Assembly: GCA_945831575.1 (NCBI GenBank)
Contig: CAMACX010000007.1
Coordinates: forward strand, 1-64,000
Length of the DNA stretch: 64,000 bases
Direction of reading: 5' to 3'
From: an uncultured Mediterranea sp.
Lineage (GTDB): Bacteria; Bacteroidota; Bacteroidia; Bacteroidales; Bacteroidaceae
Part shown: piece by piece, positions 8,561 to 16,024 of the stretch
How positions within the stretch are numbered: the stretch's first letter is position 1
How the letters are laid out: each line of letters starts with the position of its first letter
The notes under the pieces: model-generated
Database searches by the model: none
What the model was told of the DNA's origin: nothing
What the model saw: the letters and a program-made list of their open reading frames with translations, nothing else
Translations under genes and position numbers: made by a program

Positions 8561-9113
8561 GTGCTCGATAGGCTTTAATTCGTTCAATCAACATTTTCTT
8601 GGCACGGTGGTATTGCGAGGTGGAGGAGTGCTCCTTGATGCCAAGCAGGGCGGCAATCTCCTTGTGCGACTTCTCCTCGAAGACGTAGAGGTTGAACACG
8701 GTGCGGCATCCCTCAGGCAGCTCGGCCACCATCTGCATCAGCACCTCCTGCGGTAGCTGGTAGCCATACTCGGCTTCGGTGGATTCATCCGCCACATCGG
8801 GCAGCTGCTCCTCATTGACAATCCACTGGCTGGATTGCCGCTGCCGGCGCAGGTAGTCGATGGCCTGCGTCACCATCACCCGTTGCACCCACACCTCCAA
8901 GGGGGCCTCCCCACGGTAGGTGAAGCGGGTGAAAATCTTGATGAAACCATCGTGCAGCACATCATGGGCTGCATCTATATCGCCCGTGTAGCGGTAGCAG
9001 ACGGCAAGCATCCGCTTAGCAAACAGGGTATATAGTTCCTTACGGGCTGACTCATCGCCAGCCCTACACCCTTCGGCCAATGCTTTTTCGTACTGCGGTT
9101 CCAATCTCTTCAA
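8547..9113 (-). CDS. ECF-family RNA polymerase sigma factor
   Basis: Directs RNA polymerase to a small regulon and is probably restrained by the membrane protein encoded next. Region 2 is clear (ARKELYTLFAKRMLAVCYRYTGDIDAAHDVLHDGFIK, then VWVQRVMVTQAIDYLRR). Region 4 carries LPEGCRTVFNLYVFEEKSHKEIAALLG with its helix-turn-helix. No ATG precedes region 2 in frame, so the start is a TTG. I chose 9113 because GGAGA lies 9 bases upstream; TTG at 9119 or 9206 would also fit the frame. Extension to 9206 would translate a heptamer repeat and the terminator T-run of nadC, which argues against it. Product about 188 residues. Confidence 0.85.
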   Translation of the reverse strand: MKRLEPQYEKALAEGCRAGDESARKELYTLFAKRMLAVCYRYTGDIDAAHDVLHDGFIKIFTRFTYRGEAPLEVWVQRVMVTQAIDYLRRQRQSSQWIVNEEQLPDVADESTEAEYGYQLPQEVLMQMVAELPEGCRTVFNLYVFEEKSHKEIAALLGIKEHSSTSQYHRAKKMLIERIKAYRAHERL

Positions 9114-9161
9114 TCTCAATAATCTCCGGTCACAATCCTTGTGCCTTCTGCCTAAATGACG

Positions 9162-9189
9162 TAGCTGAAAGCTAAAGGCTGCAAGCCAG
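9162..9189. repeat. Heptanucleotide-periodic tract (TAGCTNN type)
   Basis: Four degenerate 7-bp units: TAGCTGA, AAGCTAA, AGGCTGC, AAGCCAG. The tract lies between the nadC terminator and the sigma gene. The same heptamer theme recurs at 13023, 17351 and 47228. Confidence 0.5.
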
Positions 9190-9203
9190 AAGGTAAAATA
9201 ATG

Positions 9204-9266
9204 CAAAAAAAAGAAGAGACACCCTATCGCGGAAGCCGAAGCTTCCCGAAGCGATGCAGTGTCTCT
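9204..9266 (-). terminator. Rho-independent terminator of nadC
   Basis: AGAGACAC (9215-9222) pairs with GTGTCTCT (9259-9266). Inside is a second stem GGAAGC-TTCG-GCTTCC with an ultrastable TTCG loop. On the minus strand a run of eight T follows. It is among the strongest terminators in the window. Confidence 0.8.
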
Positions 9267-9335
9267 CCCTATGAAAGAAGTACCACTGAGGTCTGTTACA
9301 CCCTCAGCCGTACGTATTTACCCACAAATATGTAC

Positions 9336-10184
9336 TCAGCAGGCTTTGAAACTCATGTCGAGTCCCTTGACTGAATGGGTCAAGGCACCCACCGAGATGA
9401 AGTCCACGCCACATTCGGCATAGTCGCGCAAGGTATCGAAGGTGATGCCACCTGACGACTCGGTCTCGTAGCGGCCAGCCACCATCTCCACCGCCTTGCG
9501 GGTCTGCTCGGGAGTGAAGTTATCGAACATGATACGGTCCACGCCGCCCAGGTCGAGCACCTGCTGCAGTTCATCAAAGTTGCGTACCTCTATCTCAATC
9601 TTCAGCTCCTTGCCCTTGGCCTTGCAGTACTCCTTGGCACGGGTGATGGCCTTGTCAATACCACCGGCAAAATCGACGTGGTTGTCCTTGAGCAGAATCA
9701 TGTCAAACAGACCGATGCGATGGTTGACTCCGCCACCTATCTTCACGGCCATCTTCTCCAGGATACGCATACCTGGAGTGGTCTTGCGCGTATCGAGCAC
9801 ACGAGTGTGAGTACCCTTGAGACGCTCCTGATAGCGGTGGGTCATAGTGGCGATGCCGCTCATGCGCTGCATGATGTTGAGCATCAAGCGCTCCGTCTGC
9901 AGCAGCGACTGCACCTTGCCCTCCACAATCATGGCTACGTCACCGGGCTTCACCAAAGCACCATCGTTGATATACACTTCCACCTTCATGGTGGGGTCAA
10001 AACGGCGGAATACCTCTTTGGCAATCTCGATGCCAGCCAGAATGCCCTCCTCCTTAATCAGGAGTTTCGACTTGCCCATGGCCGTGTCGGGAATGCAGGA
10101 AAGGGTGGTGTGGTCGCCATCGCCGATATCTTCGGCAAAAGCCAGGTCTATCAACCTGTCAATCAATTCTTGTTCTTTATTCAT
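9336..10184 (-). CDS. nadC: Nicotinate-nucleotide diphosphorylase (quinolinate phosphoribosyltransferase)
   Basis: Converts quinolinate and PRPP to nicotinate mononucleotide, CO2 and pyrophosphate in de novo NAD synthesis. At 282 residues it has normal length. Family signatures are EDIGDGDHTTLSC near the start, LMLNIMQRMSGIAT, DTRKTTPGMRILEKMAVKIGG (PRPP and quinolinate contacts), HRIGLFDMILLKDNH, IEIEVRNFDE and DRIMFDNFTPEQ. The ATG at 10184 overlaps the preceding gene's stop by 8 bases, indicating translational coupling; the in-frame ATG at 10226 lies inside that gene and would add a non-conserved extension. nadE and nadD, later steps of the pathway, are elsewhere in this window. Confidence 0.95.
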   Translation of the reverse strand: MNKEQELIDRLIDLAFAEDIGDGDHTTLSCIPDTAMGKSKLLIKEEGILAGIEIAKEVFRRFDPTMKVEVYINDGALVKPGDVAMIVEGKVQSLLQTERLMLNIMQRMSGIATMTHRYQERLKGTHTRVLDTRKTTPGMRILEKMAVKIGGGVNHRIGLFDMILLKDNHVDFAGGIDKAITRAKEYCKAKGKELKIEIEVRNFDELQQVLDLGGVDRIMFDNFTPEQTRKAVEMVAGRYETESSGGITFDTLRDYAECGVDFISVGALTHSVKGLDMSFKAC

Positions 10185-10569
10185 TTGTCTTATCAATTCT
10201 GATTTGATGTACGATATATCTGTCATTCAAAAGCCTAAAGAAGCAGTTCACTCGGTACTGCCCATTGGCCGTGGTCAGCGTGCCAATTACGAAGCTCGAC
10301 TCGTTGCGCTTACCCTGATGGTTGACCTCAAAGTGTTGCACCTTGTTAGCGGCAAAAAATTCAGTCAGCTTCACAAGTGTAGCTTCGCGCTTGTTGCAGA
10401 CGTTGCGACTGTCCATCAACAGGTCCACCTGCTCGCTCAGGCACGGCTTCAATCCCTGTGCATTCCCCTTCTTGAAGGCCACAACCACCCCCTCCGGCAC
10501 ATCTTGAGCCAGCATGAAGACACCCCAGAGAGTCAGGGCGGCAAGGAACAAAAGGAGTCGTTTCTTCAT
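10177..10569 (-). CDS. DUF4783-like exported protein
   Basis: A 130-residue protein with a signal peptide (KKRLLLFLAALTLWGVFMLAQ). The mature part, beginning DVPEGVVVAFKKGNAQGLKPCL, looks like an NTF2-like alpha/beta fold and matches the Bacteroidetes family DUF4783 as I recall it. Function unknown. It is first in a two-gene unit with nadC, with overlapping stop and start. This arrangement seems conserved in Bacteroides, although a periplasmic protein in a cytosolic NAD pathway has no obvious job there. Confidence 0.8.
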   Translation of the reverse strand: MKKRLLLFLAALTLWGVFMLAQDVPEGVVVAFKKGNAQGLKPCLSEQVDLLMDSRNVCNKREATLVKLTEFFAANKVQHFEVNHQGKRNESSFVIGTLTTANGQYRVNCFFRLLNDRYIVHQIRIDKTNE

Positions 10570-10590
10570 AACTAAAGGTATTATTTGATG

Positions 10591-10619
10591 CAAAGATAGT
10601 GATTAATTGGAAATAACAA
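10591..10619 (-). promoter_or_regulatory. Promoter of the DUF4783-nadC operon
   Basis: On the minus strand TATCTTTG (10591-10598) is a perfect -7 element, with TTG (10617-10619) 18 bases upstream. It is back to back with the rlmH promoter and shares sequence with it. Confidence 0.55.
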
Positions 10620-10638
10620 GAAAGAATCACTATTTTTG
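10607..10638 (+). promoter_or_regulatory. Promoter of rlmH
   Basis: TATTTTTG (10631-10638) is a perfect -7 element, with TTG (10607-10609) 21 bases upstream. The ATG of rlmH at 10665 follows a 20-base leader. Confidence 0.5.
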
Positions 10639-10664
10639 TGCGCAAAAATAAACGAAACAGCCAC

Positions 10665-11138
10665 ATGAAGACCATATTACTCGTCGTAGGGCGCACAGTT
10701 GAGCCCCATTTCATCACGGCCATTGCCGACTACGTGCAACGGCTGAAGCGTTACACCTCATTCGAGATGGAGGTGATTCCCGAGCTGAAGAACACCAAGA
10801 GTCTCCCGGAGGAGTTACAGAAGGAGAAGGAGGGTGACCTGATCCTCAAGGCGTTGCAAGGGGGCGATGTGGTGGTACTACTCGATGAGGGAGGGAAAGA
10901 GATGCGTTCGGTGGAGTTTGCCGACTACATGAAGCATAAGATGAACACGGTGAGCAAGCGTCTGGTCTTCATCATCGGAGGGCCTTACGGCTTTGCGCCC
11001 AAGGTGTATGCCGCCGCCCAGGAGAAGATGTCGCTCTCACGCATGACCTTCTCGCACCAAATGGTACGCCTCATCTTCGTGGAACAGCTCTACCGTGCCT
11101 ACTCCATCCTCAACGGCAGTCCTTACCATCACGAGTGA
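10665..11138 (+). CDS. rlmH: 23S rRNA (pseudouridine-1915-N3)-methyltransferase
   Basis: SPOUT-family enzyme that methylates N3 of pseudouridine 1915 in helix 69 of 23S rRNA, using S-adenosylmethionine, on assembled 70S ribosomes. The 157-residue product shows the trefoil-knot motifs: VVLLDEGGKEMRSVEFAD, FIIGGPYGFAP (SAM pocket) and SLSRMTFSHQMVRLIFVEQLYRAYSI, then the conserved end GSPYHHE. The ATG at 10665 gives the family length; an upstream in-frame start at 10638 would lie on the promoter. Confidence 0.96.
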   Translation: MKTILLVVGRTVEPHFITAIADYVQRLKRYTSFEMEVIPELKNTKSLPEELQKEKEGDLILKALQGGDVVVLLDEGGKEMRSVEFADYMKHKMNTVSKRLVFIIGGPYGFAPKVYAAAQEKMSLSRMTFSHQMVRLIFVEQLYRAYSILNGSPYHHE

Positions 11139-11156
11139 GACAACAAGTCAGTATCG

Positions 11157-11206
11157 GTTAAATGAAGAAATCCTTTCATCGTAATGAAAAGCTCTTTTCA
11201 TTTAAC
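11157..11206. terminator. Hairpin between converging rlmH and the C11 protease gene
   Basis: GTTAAATGAA (11157-11166) pairs perfectly with TTCATTTAAC (11197-11206). Inside, CTTTCAT and ATGAAAAG form a second short stem. It could serve both converging genes. There is no strong T-run. Confidence 0.5.
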
Positions 11207-11239
11207 GGATAACGATCTTCCAACAAAATGAAAAGAGAA

Positions 11240-12463
11240 TTACCAACCTAGCTGAACCAAGCCAGCATCCTTGTACCAGTCCGTCTGGCGGTAGGACTCG
11301 GCTGCCTTGGTACGGTCTGTACGGGGGATGTAGTGGGAGATGCCATTGGCTCGCTCCATGGAGAAGAGCCCGGTATAGCCAGAGTAATTCTTAGGCGTGG
11401 TCTGCCAATAGGGCAAGACAGCTTCGTAAGCGACCTTCCATGTAGCGAAGTCCTCTGACGGCAAGAGCTGATCCATCAGTTCCACCGTATCATAGTAACC
11501 CACAAAGAGGGAGCTGGTCAGTTTGCGCTTGTCGTAATTGAAGACCGTCTGTTGCAGTTCCTCCGGCACAGCCTCAACATGTGCCAGTAGCTGCTTGGTC
11601 AACGTGGCCAACTGTCCCAAGCCTTCCGTCTGAATAGCGCCAACCGAGACACCAGCGGTCCAACTCGCATTGGAATTGCCTTCACCTCCGTTATACTTCG
11701 CTTCGTAAGGTTCATAAAAGGCCTTGGCTATCTGAAGAGCCATGTTGTCGCCACCCTCCATGATGGCAGGCACCAGACTGGTATAGTCAGCTCCAGGACC
11801 AGGAGTCTCCGTAGGACTGCCAATGACGTAGTTCACCTGATCGCGCAGAGCATAAGCCACCTCCATGCTCAGCATGAAGCAGGCATCAAACAAGACAAAC
11901 TCCATCTTGGGATATTTACCAAAGAAACCCACCAGATCAGCAATATCCATGTAGTGGGTGCCGGGATTGGTGTCTTGTCCAATCCATCGCGTATTGACCT
12001 GTGAAGAGGATGGAATCCATCCCTCACCATGCGACCAGAAGATAAAGCCGTACTTCTTTGCAATCAACGACTTATCGCCATTCAAATCATCCATTACCTC
12101 CTGCATCTCAGCCACACCACACGAGTTGCGCGTCTCGTAGGTCTGAATCACATGCTCCGTTACGGTACCGCCCTTATTCACCAGTTCCACCAATCGGGGC
12201 GTACTACCCGTGTCAATATAGACCAACAGATGAACGTTGCTCTTAGTCACCTTGGCCATACCAGCCTTCATCTCTTCCAGGTCATCGTAAGCCAACGAAC
12301 TAAGGTTATTGTCGGCTACCATGTAGATCATGACCGTGCAGTCGGCCAACTCCTCGTCAGGAGTGATTGGCTCTTCGCCATGGTCAGAAGAGCTGCTGCA
12401 AGCAGTGAGAAGCAGCGCAGTAAGAGAGGTAATCCACCAGAAGAAAAGGATACGGAAAGGCAT
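11240..12463 (-). CDS. Clostripain-family (C11) cysteine peptidase lipoprotein
   Basis: Surface or periplasmic cysteine protease of family C11. The 407-residue precursor has a lipoprotein signal with lipobox LLTAC (Cys22) and a Ser/acidic linker. The catalytic fold starts at TVMIYMVADNNL. The dyad is visible: His145 in FIFWSHGEGW and Cys195 in FVLFDACFM, followed by GSPTETPGPGADY. Clostripain relatives cleave after Arg or Lys and often self-process. A nearby acidic S1 pocket cannot be judged by eye. Some C11 proteins of gut Bacteroides act as secreted virulence-type proteases, but no such role can be assigned here. Single gene; the upstream region carries an unusual 17-bp-spaced repeat. Confidence 0.92.
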   Translation of the reverse strand: MPFRILFFWWITSLTALLLTACSSSSDHGEEPITPDEELADCTVMIYMVADNNLSSLAYDDLEEMKAGMAKVTKSNVHLLVYIDTGSTPRLVELVNKGGTVTEHVIQTYETRNSCGVAEMQEVMDDLNGDKSLIAKKYGFIFWSHGEGWIPSSSQVNTRWIGQDTNPGTHYMDIADLVGFFGKYPKMEFVLFDACFMLSMEVAYALRDQVNYVIGSPTETPGPGADYTSLVPAIMEGGDNMALQIAKAFYEPYEAKYNGGEGNSNASWTAGVSVGAIQTEGLGQLATLTKQLLAHVEAVPEELQQTVFNYDKRKLTSSLFVGYYDTVELMDQLLPSEDFATWKVAYEAVLPYWQTTPKNYSGYTGLFSMERANGISHYIPRTDRTKAAESYRQTDWYKDAGLVQLGW

Positions 12464-12499
12464 GTTCTAGCGTATAATTATTGTATAATGTATAATACG

Positions 12500-12540
12500 G
12501 GTTATCGTAAATGCTTGGTTATCGCAGAAATCTGGTTATC
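12500..12540. repeat. Three GGTTATC sites spaced exactly 17 bp apart
   Basis: GGTTATC occurs at 12500-12506, 12517-12523 and 12534-12540, with unrelated 10-base spacers. It lies just upstream of the C11 protease gene (read as GATAACC on its coding strand). It could be an operator array or a decayed tandem repeat. Confidence 0.65.
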
Positions 12541-12582
12541 AAAATAATCTGCTTCAGATTTACAGAATGATTTACATGCAGC

Positions 12583-12984
12583 TTACTCCTCATCCGTAGG
12601 CCTTTGGAAGACAAAGACCTCGGCAGGTATTTCCTCCAGGTGAAGTTTGCTCTTGACGTACTTTCCCTTCACCTTGGCAGCCTCCTTCTCCAGTTTGGCC
12701 TTGTTTTCCGAGAAGTAGATCATGCAGGTATAGTCTGTCTTGTTCTTGGAGTACTCTACTTGGTTCTTCAGCTGATAGGCATACTGAGCCCGCTTGGGCA
12801 AGAAACCCTTCTCCAGCTTCACACTATCCACCCGTTGGATTGGGGTGAAATAGACCACGGAGTCGTTGAACGAGGCAGCAACACCAAACAGATAGACACC
12901 CTCAGCCTTCTTCTCCTTCATGGTAAAGGCCGAACAAGACAACAGGACCACTAAGGCCACTAGAGTATAGCGGAATAATCTCAT
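12583..12984 (-). CDS. Small lipoprotein of unknown function
   Basis: A 133-residue protein with an N-terminal hydrophobic signal and a lipobox-like LLSC (Cys17). The mature part is charged (EGVYLFGVAASFNDSVVYFTPIQRVDS, then KNQVEYSKNKTDYTCMIYF, KLHLEEIPAEVFVFQRP), with no motif I recognise. It lies 100 bases downstream of rpoD on the same strand and may be transcribed with it. Confidence 0.75.
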   Translation of the reverse strand: MRLFRYTLVALVVLLSCSAFTMKEKKAEGVYLFGVAASFNDSVVYFTPIQRVDSVKLEKGFLPKRAQYAYQLKNQVEYSKNKTDYTCMIYFSENKAKLEKEAAKVKGKYVKSKLHLEEIPAEVFVFQRPTDEE

Positions 12985-12994
12985 TCTTTAATGG

Positions 12995-13015
12995 AGTGAT
13001 TAATGATTAATAATT
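12995..13015. repeat. Heptamer-periodic tract (GTGATTA type)
   Basis: Three 7-bp units: AGTGATT, AATGATT, AATAATT, immediately followed by a second heptamer family at 13023. It lies between rpoD and the small lipoprotein gene. Confidence 0.45.
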
Positions 13016-13022
13016 AAGGCAA

Positions 13023-13082
13023 TAGCTTGTAGCTCGTTGCTTGTAGGTTGTAACTTGTAGCTTGTAGCTACAGCTCGTAGCC
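13023..13082. repeat. Heptanucleotide tandem repeat (TAGCTYG)n
   Basis: Eight consecutive near-7-bp units: TAGCTTG, TAGCTCG, TTGCTTG, TAGGTTG, TAACTTG, TAGCTTG, TAGCTAC, then AGCTCG-TAGCC. The tract ends 3 bases from the rpoD stop codon. This is the clearest member of the family. Confidence 0.75.
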
Positions 13083-13084
13083 AA

Positions 13085-13945
13085 CTACCCCAGATATGAC
13101 TTGAGGAGCTTGCTGCGATTGCTCTGTCGGAGGCGGCGGATGGCCTTCTCCTTAATCTGACGCACACGCTCGCGCGTGAGGCCAAACTGGTCGCCAATCT
13201 CTTCAAGGGTCATCTCCTGCTGGCCGATGCCGAAGAACATCTGGATGATGTCTTTCTCACGCTCGGTCAAGGTAGAAAGGGCACGGTCAATCTCGCGAGC
13301 CAAAGATTCGTTGACCAACGAGCGGTCGGCCATAGGGGAATCATCATTGACCAGCACATCGAGCAGGCTATTGTCCTCACCCTCCACAAAGGGAGCATCC
13401 ACGGAGATGTGGCGACCTGACACCTTGAGTGTGTCCGAAATCTTATCTACAGGGATTTCCAGTTCGTCAGCCAGCTCCTCGGGCGAAGGACGACGCTCGT
13501 TCTCCTGCTCAAACTTGGAGAATGCTTTACTGATCTTATTGAGTGAACCCACCTGATTGAGGGGCAGACGCACAATACGCGACTGCTCAGCCAGAGCCTG
13601 CAGAATGGACTGACGAATCCACCATACGGCGTAGCTGATGAACTTGAAGCCGCGTGTCTCATCAAACTTTTCGGCGGCTTTGATTAAGCCCAGATTACCT
13701 TCATTAATCAAGTCAGGCAGGCTTAAGCCCTGATTCTGATACTGTTTAGCTACAGAGACCACAAAACGCAGGTTGGCACGGGTCAACTTCTCCAAGGCTA
13801 CTCGGTCACCTTTGCGGATGCGTTGCGCCAATTCTACCTCTTCCTCTACCGTAATCAGGTCTTCGCGACCAATCTCCTGCAAATATTTATCGAGAGAAGC
13901 GCTCTCTCGGTTTGTGATACTCTTTGTAATTTTAAGTTGTCTCAT
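13085..13945 (-). CDS. rpoD: Primary (housekeeping) RNA polymerase sigma factor
   Basis: Recognises the TAnnTTTG promoters found throughout the window. The 286-residue form lacks region 1.1 and the large non-conserved insert, as is usual in Bacteroidetes. Region 1.2 ([15 protein letters not shown]), regions 2.1-2.4 ([57 protein letters not shown]), region 3 ([14 protein letters not shown]) and region 4 ([45 protein letters not shown]) are all complete. The HtrA gene is upstream on the same strand, separated by 187 bases that include a hairpin and an rpoD promoter. Confidence 0.96.
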   Translation of the reverse strand: MRQLKITKSITNRESASLDKYLQEIGREDLITVEEEVELAQRIRKGDRVALEKLTRANLRFVVSVAKQYQNQGLSLPDLINEGNLGLIKAAEKFDETRGFKFISYAVWWIRQSILQALAEQSRIVRLPLNQVGSLNKISKAFSKFEQENERRPSPEELADELEIPVDKISDTLKVSGRHISVDAPFVEGEDNSLLDVLVNDDSPMADRSLVNESLAREIDRALSTLTEREKDIIQMFFGIGQQEMTLEEIGDQFGLTRERVRQIKEKAIRRLRQSNRSKLLKSYLG

Positions 13946-13968
13946 GCTTCAAAAATCGATTTTGGCTG

Positions 13969-13998
13969 CAAAATTACAATTATTCTTTAGAATAGCAA
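13969..13998 (-). promoter_or_regulatory. rpoD: Promoter of rpoD
   Basis: On the minus strand TAATTTTG (13969-13976) is a consensus -7 element, with TTG (13996-13998) 19 bases upstream. It lies 24 bases before the rpoD ATG. Confidence 0.55.
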
Positions 13999-14047
13999 TG
14001 CTTTTAACGGACTTTTATGAAAGTGATGTATGGCATCAAAAAGATGA

Positions 14048-14114
14048 TTAGTGATTAGTGCTTCATAATCAGGCATGCAACAGGACGCCCTGATCATTAA
14101 GCACCAATCACTAA
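14048..14114 (-). terminator. Extended hairpin between htrA and rpoD
   Basis: TTAGTGATTAGTGCTT (14048-14063) pairs with its near-perfect complement at 14099-14114 (one mismatch). An inner ATCAGG/CCTGAT stem is at 14068-14073 and 14089-14094. The outer arms consist of the GATTAGTG heptamer theme. It could terminate htrA, but the T-run is missing. Confidence 0.45.
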
Positions 14115-14132
14115 CCTCTAGTCACTCCCAGC

Positions 14133-15674
14133 TTACTCCTGGCTCAGCTCTACGGTGAAGTAGGCACGTTTACCCGAGGGGTACATACCGCTGATGAAGA
14201 GTACCTGATCGGGTGACTGCGTGGCAGCCTTGAAGACTTTCTCCAGGTCATCGGCCGTACGGACGACGGTGTTGTTGGCCTTGAGGATAATGAAGCCCTT
14301 GCGGATGCCTGCATCGGCCATGCGGCCTTCACCCACGCCCGTCACTTCCAGTCCATAGCCCAGATTGAGTTGCTTCTTCAGCTCACTGGAGATGGGGCGG
14401 AAAGTTGCACCAAGCAGCTGCATATCAGCACTCTTCACCACCTTGGTATTGCCCTGGGCATTCTTCAGTGTGATGGTAAACTCTTTCTTCTGCTTGTCTC
14501 GCAGTACGCTGACCTTCACCTTGTCACCTGGACGCTTCTGAGCCAGCACCTCTTGCATGTCAGAGAATTTGTGGATGGCACGGCCTTCGATAGCAGTAAT
14601 CACATCGTTCTCCTTCAGAATACCGGCAGCTGAACCTCCTTCGTTGACCTCTCTCACCCAGATACCCTCCTTGATACCCAGCTCCTTGCTCTTCTCCTTG
14701 ATGGCTTTGATGGTGGCATCATTCTCATCGTAGGTCAGCGAGATATTGAGGTCGGTGCAGACCACACCCAGCATAGCACGCTGTACGGTACCATATTGCT
14801 TCAAGTCGGCTACTACCTTGGTCATGATGCTGGTGGGGATGGCAAATCCGTAACCGCTGTAAGCTCCCGTGGGTGAATAGAGCATCGCATTGATTCCAAC
14901 CAATTCGCCACGTGCATTCACCAACGCACCACCACTGTTACCCTGATTGATGGCAGCATCAGTCTGGATGAACGACTGAATGTCAGCCGCCTGTCCGTTG
15001 GCCGCACGACCACCACCCAGCGAACGAGCCTTGGCGCTTACAATACCGGCCGTAACCGTCGAGCTGAGATTGAAGGGATTACCCACAGCCAATACCCACT
15101 CACCCACCTTAAGGGCATCGGAGTTACCCACGGGGATAGTGGGGAGCTCGTCATCCCCCTCAATCTTGAGCAGGGCCAGATCAGTCGAAGGGTCAGTGCC
15201 TATGACACGTCCCTTGAGCTCGCGGTCATCATTGAGCTTGACGGTAATCTCGTCAGCACCCTCCACCACATGGTTGTTGGTCACCACGTAACCATCCTTG
15301 GAAATGATAACACCCGAGCCAAAGCCCACACGAGGCTGGGTCTGAATCTGACGCTGACGGCCCTGACCGTCGCCAAAGAAGAAGTCGAAGATGTCAGGCA
15401 TCTCCTGCACCGTCTGCGTGCGGCTAAGCTGAGTGGCACGGATATGTACGACGGCATGCACCGAACTCTCGGCGGCAGCTGTCAGGTCAACAGGCTGCGA
15501 AGGCACGCCGCTGAAGGCTGCATTGTGATAAGCGGCATTCTGCTGGAAGGTATCAGCAAACGTACTTGCTGTGCTCTCCTTCGGCAATAACTTATAGGTA
15601 GTGACACCTGCAACTGCTGCACTGAGCGCAACCAAAGCGATAACGCCCAAAATGTTTCTTGCTGTCTTTCTCAT
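14133..15674 (-). CDS. htrA: HtrA/DegQ-family periplasmic serine protease
   Basis: Periplasmic protease and chaperone that degrades misfolded envelope proteins. The 513-residue product has an N-terminal signal or anchor (ILGVIALVALSAAVAGVTT). A trypsin-like domain carries the full catalytic triad: His135 (TNNHVVEG), Asp165 (DPSTDLALLK) and Ser247 (NQGNSGGALVN). Two PDZ domains follow (AMLGVVCTDLN...; GATFRPISSELKKQLNLGYG...). The LA loop segment FFFGDGQGRQRQ before the triad is as in DegP/DegQ. Start at the ATG 15674. It is upstream of rpoD on the same strand. Confidence 0.95.
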   Translation of the reverse strand: MRKTARNILGVIALVALSAAVAGVTTYKLLPKESTASTFADTFQQNAAYHNAAFSGVPSQPVDLTAAAESSVHAVVHIRATQLSRTQTVQEMPDIFDFFFGDGQGRQRQIQTQPRVGFGSGVIISKDGYVVTNNHVVEGADEITVKLNDDRELKGRVIGTDPSTDLALLKIEGDDELPTIPVGNSDALKVGEWVLAVGNPFNLSSTVTAGIVSAKARSLGGGRAANGQAADIQSFIQTDAAINQGNSGGALVNARGELVGINAMLYSPTGAYSGYGFAIPTSIMTKVVADLKQYGTVQRAMLGVVCTDLNISLTYDENDATIKAIKEKSKELGIKEGIWVREVNEGGSAAGILKENDVITAIEGRAIHKFSDMQEVLAQKRPGDKVKVSVLRDKQKKEFTITLKNAQGNTKVVKSADMQLLGATFRPISSELKKQLNLGYGLEVTGVGEGRMADAGIRKGFIILKANNTVVRTADDLEKVFKAATQSPDQVLFISGMYPSGKRAYFTVELSQE

Positions 15675-16006
15675 AATCAAAAACTATTTAAAATGTTAAT
15701 TTCGATATTTATTTAACTTTTTCGGCGTTAAAAGAACGACAAAAATTATTCACTTGTTTATGTTGGCATCAAAAATTCTTCTCTTTTAACAGAGGAAATT
15801 AGCTACTTAACGGCACTTAACAGCAAGGGCTGACAAAACAGTCATTTTGTCAGCCCCAGACAATTGTTAAAGAGACACTTCCCGACCCTCTCTTAATGGG
15901 AGGATTCACGCTCAGGTATATAATCTCCACATTGAAGGTAGAAGCAGAAGGGTCTGTCTCGTCATTCGTTGAGGTTCTCTATTTCTAAGTTGAGCTACTC
16001 AATTGG
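15675..16006. other. 332-base intergenic region rich in inverted repeats
   Basis: No gene is visible between the HtrA start and the transglutaminase stop. It holds a 12-bp hairpin (15827-15856), a 21-bp triplication reaching into the upstream gene (15968-16024) and a long interrupted dyad: GAGAC and GACCCT around 15875-15895 pair with AGGGTC and GTCTC around 15946-15960. Near 15740 the minus strand reads TAATTTTTG, one base longer than a -7 consensus, and may belong to the htrA promoter. Confidence 0.5.
15827..15856 (-). terminator. Perfect 12-bp hairpin after the transglutaminase gene
   Basis: GGGCTGACAAAA (15827-15838) and TTTTGTCAGCCC (15845-15856) form a perfect stem with a 6-base loop. 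It lies about 150 bases downstream of the last gene of the NlpC/epimerase/transglutaminase operon. There is no long T-run, so it may act as an RNA-stabilising 3' end. Confidence 0.55.
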
Positions 16007-16024
16007 TTAGTTGAGGTACTCTAT
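15968..16024. repeat. 21-bp repeat, three copies, spanning a stop codon
   Basis: A 15-bp core recurs at exact 21-bp spacing: 15968-15982, 15989-16003 and 16010-16024 (plus-strand GTTGAGGTTCTCTAT, GTTGAGCTACTCAAT, GTTGAGGTACTCTAT). The third copy encodes the last residues of the transglutaminase protein (IEYLN). The other two lie beyond its stop but in the same reading frame. Confidence 0.8.
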
